NCBI GenBank assembly: GCA_025800435.1
Contig: JAOXRV010000003.1
Coordinates: forward strand, 1-8,042
DNA from: Cellvibrionaceae bacterium
GTDB taxonomy: Bacteria > Pseudomonadota > Gammaproteobacteria > Pseudomonadales > Cellvibrionaceae
Reading direction: 5' to 3'
Length of the DNA: 8,042 bases
Part shown: positions 5,462 through 8,042 of the stretch, piece after piece
Numbering within the stretch: the first letter of the stretch is position 1
How the letters are laid out: each line of letters opens with the position of its first letter
Translations under genes and position numbers: made by a program
The notes under the pieces: generated by a model
Database searches by the model: none
Seen by the model: only the letters and a program-made list of their open reading frames with translations
What the model was told of the DNA's origin: nothing

Positions 5462-6991
5462 ATGAGCGCAGCGATAAACACCAATAGCACCCGCCCCATT
5501 ACCCTTGCCATCTCCGCCATGGGCGGTCAGGGTGGCGGGGTGCTGGCCAACTGGGTACGCGATCTGGCCGAGTCGAACGGCTACCTGGCCCAGTCCACCT
5601 CGGTACCCGGGGTGGCCCAGCGTACAGGCGCCACTATTTATTATTTAGAGTTATTTCCCCACAGTGAGGTGGCCGAGCAGCCACCGGTACTGGGTATGAA
5701 CCCAGTGCCCGGCGAGGTGGATATTGTAATTGCCGCCGAGTTGGTCGAAGCGGGCCGGGCAATACAGCGCGGCTTTGTCACCCCCGCCAATACGGTATTG
5801 ATCAGCACCACCCACCGCTCTTACACCGTGGACGAGCGCCAGCAAAAAGGCAACGGCCTGGTCGATGGCGATAAAATTATCGCCCTGGCCGAGCAAGAGG
5901 CCAAACAACTGGTGGCCTTTGATATGCAAGAGGTGGCCAGACAAGCCGGCTCGGTGATCAGCTCCGCCTTATTTGGCGCCCTGGCCGGGGCCGAGGTATT
6001 GCCCTTTGCCCGAGAACAGTTTGAGCAGGCGATTGCCGCCGGCGGGGTAGGGGTAGAGGCAAGCCTGGCCGCCTTTGCCAAGGCCTACGAGCTGGCCAAG
6101 GGCGAACCCCAAGCAGAGCCCCAGCCCCAAACAGAAGCAGAGCCACCCCAGCTGCCCGAAACCGCCGCCAGCCCCAGCGCCCAAAAGCTATTAGCGCGCA
6201 TAAAAGCCGAAGTGCCCGAGCCCTGCCAATGGCTGGCGTTTAATGGGGTAAAACAACTGGTCGATTACCAAGACCCAGATTATGCCCATCAATATTTAGA
6301 TCGGCTGGCCCCATATTTTGAAAAAGACAGCGCAGAAAACCATTACCGGCTGGCCACCGCCTTGATTAAACAACTGGCCCTGTGGATGGCCTTTCAAGAC
6401 ACCATTCGAGTGGCCGAACAAAAAATACAGGCCCCGCGCATGGCGACTATTCGCCGGGAAGTAAAAGCCAGCGACGATCAACTGGTCTACCCCGTCGAAT
6501 ACCTGCACCCACGCCCCGAGGAAGTGTGCGATAGCTTGCCCAAAGCCATCGGCGAGTGGGCCCTAAACAACCGCTTTGCCCGCCGCTTTATCGATGGCCT
6601 GTTCGGCCACGGTCGCAAACTGCAAACTGGCCGCCTCTCGGGTTTTATTCCCCTATACACCCTGGCCAAATTAAAACCCTGGCGCCGCAAAACCCTGCGC
6701 TACGCCAAAGAAGACACCGAAATTCAAAGCTGGCTAAAACGCACCGAACAGGCCCTGGCCAAAGACTACGACAGCGCCTGCGAAATTATTGAATGCCAAG
6801 CCCTGATTAAAGGCTATAGCGACACCCACGCCAACGGCTATAAAAATTACCAAGCCATTATGGCCGTGGTGGATATTTGGCTAGAAGAAACCGATGCCAA
6901 CCCCATCGCCGAGCGTTTGCGCAGCTTGCAGCGTGCAGCCTTGTCTGGGGAAGATGATAGTGCGCTGCAAGCTGCTTTGATTCAGTTTTAA
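5462..6991 (+). CDS. iorB: Indolepyruvate/2-oxoacid oxidoreductase, beta subunit with C-terminal extension
   Basis: Partner of the upstream alpha subunit. Residues about 12-212 form the gamma-type catalytic domain of the 2-oxoacid oxidoreductase family, with GGQGGG at 21-26 and the segment SVPGVAQRTGATIYYLEL. Classic archaeal IorB ends near 200 aa. This 509-aa protein continues through a Pro/Gln/Glu-rich linker (about 214-241) into a basic, mostly helical region (about 243-509) containing LHPRPEEVCDSLPKAIGEW and GFIPLYTLAKLKPWRRKT. That region resembles the C-terminal DUF6537 found on aerobic, fused-type IORs; its role is unknown. It has no Fe-S Cys motif. The gap to iorA is 8 bases, and the Shine-Dalgarno AAGGA (5452-5456) includes the last two bases of the iorA stop codon, so translational coupling is likely. 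An intrinsic terminator follows. Function is firm at family level only. Confidence 0.88.
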   Translation: MSAAINTNSTRPITLAISAMGGQGGGVLANWVRDLAESNGYLAQSTSVPGVAQRTGATIYYLELFPHSEVAEQPPVLGMNPVPGEVDIVIAAELVEAGRAIQRGFVTPANTVLISTTHRSYTVDERQQKGNGLVDGDKIIALAEQEAKQLVAFDMQEVARQAGSVISSALFGALAGAEVLPFAREQFEQAIAAGGVGVEASLAAFAKAYELAKGEPQAEPQPQTEAEPPQLPETAASPSAQKLLARIKAEVPEPCQWLAFNGVKQLVDYQDPDYAHQYLDRLAPYFEKDSAENHYRLATALIKQLALWMAFQDTIRVAEQKIQAPRMATIRREVKASDDQLVYPVEYLHPRPEEVCDSLPKAIGEWALNNRFARRFIDGLFGHGRKLQTGRLSGFIPLYTLAKLKPWRRKTLRYAKEDTEIQSWLKRTEQALAKDYDSACEIIECQALIKGYSDTHANGYKNYQAIMAVVDIWLEETDANPIAERLRSLQRAALSGEDDSALQAALIQF

Positions 6992-7007
6992 GCAAATTCG
7001 ATGTGGA

Positions 7008-7050
7008 GACCTAGAAGAAAGACCGTGGCCTTTCTCTTAGGTCTTTTGTT
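7008..7050 (+). terminator. Intrinsic terminator of the cyclase-ior operon
   Basis: A 14-base arm GACCTAGAAGAAAG (7008-7021) pairs with CTTTCTCTTAGGTC (7030-7043) at 12 of 14 positions around an 8-base loop. It is followed at once by TTTTGTT (7044-7050). It lies 16 bases after the iorB stop and closes the operon. Confidence 0.85.
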
Positions 7051-7051
7051 A

Positions 7052-7074
7052 CTAGGGCACCTCTGAATAACTCG
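7052..7074 (+). repeat. Left terminal inverted repeat of the MITE
   Basis: It is identical over 23 bases to the reverse complement of 7299-7321. The first four bases, CTAG, may be the duplicated target. Confidence 0.85.
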
Positions 7075-7084
7075 GTGGCGCTCA

Positions 7085-7181
7085 GGCCTTGAGACAAATA
7101 CGCTAGCAAGGCGCTCGCTCGAAGGCATGCTGGGCGCACGTCGAGAGTGAGCAACGCCGCTAGCGCATTTGCCTCAAGGCC
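7085..7181. repeat. Internal hairpin arm A of the MITE
   Basis: The 23 bases at 7085-7107 pair with 7159-7181 at 21 positions; the two mismatches could be G-U type pairs in RNA. The 51-base interior has further partial pairing: GGCGCTCGCTCGA against TCGAGAGTGAGCAACGCC. Confidence 0.75.
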
Positions 7182-7190
7182 CCGAAGGGC

Positions 7191-7286
7191 GGGCCCTAAA
7201 GCGCACATCTGCGGCGTTGCGCTGCTTGTAAAGGCGGCCGGCATTCACTGCGCAGCGCGCCTTGCAGCTGCGCGCTTTAGGGTCCC
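7191..7286. repeat. Internal hairpin arm B of the MITE
   Basis: CCCTAAAGCGC (7194-7204) pairs perfectly with GCGCTTTAGGG (7272-7282). A nested stem pairs GCGCTGC (7219-7225) with GCAGCGC (7252-7258). With arm A and the terminal repeats this gives a three-way junction. Confidence 0.65.
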
Positions 7287-7298
7287 GCTGAGCATCAT

Positions 7299-7321
7299 CG
7301 AGTTATTCAGAGGTGCCCTAG
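7299..7321 (-). repeat. Right terminal inverted repeat of the MITE
   Basis: Perfect partner of 7052-7074, ending in CTAG at 7318-7321. Confidence 0.85.
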
Positions 7322-7396
7322 GTAATTTAGCTCAAATCTAAGCTATTACTTTCATTCTTAAAACCTATATCAAGCTTATCTTTCTAGTGCTGCAAT

Positions 7397-7413
7397 AAGG
7401 GCTTACTGCCCTT
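7397..7413 (+). other. Small hairpin just before the RHS gene
   Basis: AAGGGC (7397-7402) and GCCCTT (7408-7413) form a 6-bp stem with a 5-base loop. It ends four bases before a possible start at 7418 and holds the only AAGG in the area, so it may hide a ribosome binding site. The rest of 7322-7432 is AT-rich and shows no promoter I would defend. Confidence 0.35.
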
Positions 7414-7432
7414 TACTATGCAAGCGCTAGCC

Positions 7433-8042
7433 ATGAAAAATTTACTACTACCCCTATTGCCTTTTTTGCTCTTACTGGTGCAGTGCAATGCCAGTGCTCA
7501 AAGCGTCAATATTTCACTGCCCAACTCAGATTGTAATGGCTCGATGAGTTATGGTTATGAAAATACGGGCTCGCCAGGCCAGCCTGCTAACAACCAATAT
7601 ACAGCCAACCCCACAAGCCCCCAAAGCTGCCCGGCCCCAGCTGTTCTCCCATCGTCAACCGCTTCAGATAGCACCACTGGCCCGATAAACGTTATCAGCG
7701 GCAATAAGTTTAAAAGGCAGGTTGATATTGCGCCCATGCCGGGCACATTGGGCCTGGAATTTGTGCGCTATTACAACAGCCGCTTTGTGGTAAATAAGCG
7801 CAATGGTGTCGGCTGGACCCACAGTTATGACACCCGCATTAACTACCAAAAAGATATCGACCCACAGGATCAGACAGTACTCAACCTAATTCAAGCCGAT
7901 GGCCGAGAAATGGTATTTCAGTCGGCGGGCGAGCCGGTATTGGATGATAAAGGTAAAAAAATCGCAGTGCGTTTTTACAGTGCCTTTACCCAAGATGGCT
8001 ATATTGAGGCTGATAAGGTGAGCTACACCTGGCATTGGCCCC
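7433..8042 (+). CDS. Secreted RHS-repeat protein, N-terminus (DUF6531-like), cut by window end
   Basis: An open frame runs from ATG 7433 to the window edge without a stop, giving 203 codons. Residues 1-22 are a signal peptide: MKNLL, a Leu-rich core, then NASA before QS. LVQC is a poor lipobox, so Sec/SPI export is more likely than lipidation. Residues 23-80 are a low-complexity, Ser/Pro/Asn-rich stretch. From G83 the RHS-type N-terminal domain begins: GPINVISGNKF (83-93), LGLEFVRYYNSR, GVGWTHSYDTRI, then QADGREMVFQ. These are hallmarks of DUF6531 at the head of RHS/YD-repeat proteins, which are usually large shell proteins with a variable, often toxic C-terminus. The YD repeats and C-terminus lie outside the window. 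An in-frame ATG at 7418 is an alternative start; neither has a clear Shine-Dalgarno sequence. No relation to the ior operon is apparent. Confidence 0.8.
   Translation, partial: MKNLLLPLLPFLLLLVQCNASAQSVNISLPNSDCNGSMSYGYENTGSPGQPANNQYTANPTSPQSCPAPAVLPSSTASDSTTGPINVISGNKFKRQVDIAPMPGTLGLEFVRYYNSRFVVNKRNGVGWTHSYDTRINYQKDIDPQDQTVLNLIQADGREMVFQSAGEPVLDDKGKKIAVRFYSAFTQDGYIEADKVSYTWHWP

Larger units (their letters stand above)
7052..7321. mobile_element. MITE-like non-autonomous element, 270 bp, CTAG-flanked
   Basis: The ends are perfect 23-bp inverted repeats (7052-7074 and 7299-7321). Both outer edges read CTAG. Because CTAG is palindromic it can be read either as part of the repeat or as a 4-bp target duplication, leaving 20-bp ends beginning GGGCACCTCTGAATAACTCG. 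IS5-group elements duplicate YTAR targets such as CTAG and have ends of this general look, so an IS5-related transposase acting in trans is the best guess. The inside encodes no credible protein and contains two large imperfect hairpins. The base composition is more GC-rich than the flanks. It sits two bases after the operon terminator and about 110 bases before the RHS gene, so it interrupts no gene. Confidence 0.75.

Noticed and set aside
7011..7341. Open frames of 77 (-) and 64 (+) codons inside and around the MITE
   Set aside because: They arise from the inverted repeats: both end in the same ELFRGAL-type peptide read from the terminal repeats. They lack ribosome binding sites and known motifs.
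7433..7500. RHS protein as a lipoprotein (LVQC)
   Set aside because: Gln directly before the Cys does not fit a lipobox, while NASA before QS fits ordinary signal peptidase cleavage.
1..8042. CRISPR array, tRNA or rRNA genes, transposase or phage genes
   Set aside because: No regularly spaced direct repeats, no cloverleaf or rRNA-like stretches and no transposase or phage motifs were found on either strand.

Overview
The window looks like chromosomal DNA of an aerobic, probably marine gammaproteobacterium. This rests on moderately GC-rich codon use with frequent TTA/TTT/AAA codons, a periplasmic GlpQ of enterobacterial size, compact Gram-negative gene packing and a two-gene 'aerobic' indolepyruvate oxidoreductase. 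The genus cannot be fixed from the sequence. There are no rRNA or tRNA genes, no CRISPR array and no transposase gene.

Layout. Positions 1-60 hold a GC-rich hairpin repeat. At 177-1244 (+) lies glpQ, a secreted glycerophosphodiester phosphodiesterase with a TTG start. At 2147-1231 (-) lie two translationally coupled MarR-type regulators; the second converges on glpQ and overlaps it by 14 bp over a shared hairpin. At 2148-2431 is a divergent control region with two dyads near the marR side, a good sigma-70-like promoter facing right, and a 5'-leader hairpin. At 2432-6991 (+) is a three-gene operon: a metal-dependent cyclase/amidohydrolase-fold enzyme (PF04199 type), then IorA-like (719 aa) and IorB-like (509 aa) subunits of a thiamine-diphosphate 2-oxoacid oxidoreductase. 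It ends at a good intrinsic terminator (7008-7050). Two bases further on, at 7052-7321, is a 270-bp non-coding element with perfect 23-bp terminal inverted repeats starting and ending in CTAG. It folds into internal hairpins and looks like an IS5-related MITE. From 7433 to the end of the window runs the N-terminus of a secreted RHS-repeat protein (DUF6531-like), cut off by the window edge.

How the parts may work together. The marR pair and the cyclase-ior operon form a typical divergent regulator/catabolic-operon arrangement. A half-site GT(G/T)TACAAG occurs both in the dyad next to marR and over the -35 of the operon promoter, so one regulator could serve both. The cyclase keeps the HxGTHxDxPxH metal motif but appears to lack the Glu usual near the C-terminus of kynurenine-formamidase-like members. 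Its pairing with a 2-oxoacid oxidoreductase suggests a two-step route: a cyclic amide or lactone is opened to an aryl-glyoxylate or other 2-oxoacid, which is then oxidatively decarboxylated. Isatin to isatinate and onward is one concrete guess. This is inference; the substrate is not visible in the sequence.

Stretches without genes. 61-164 shows nothing firm. 6992-7432 holds the terminator, the MITE and a small hairpin before the RHS gene.
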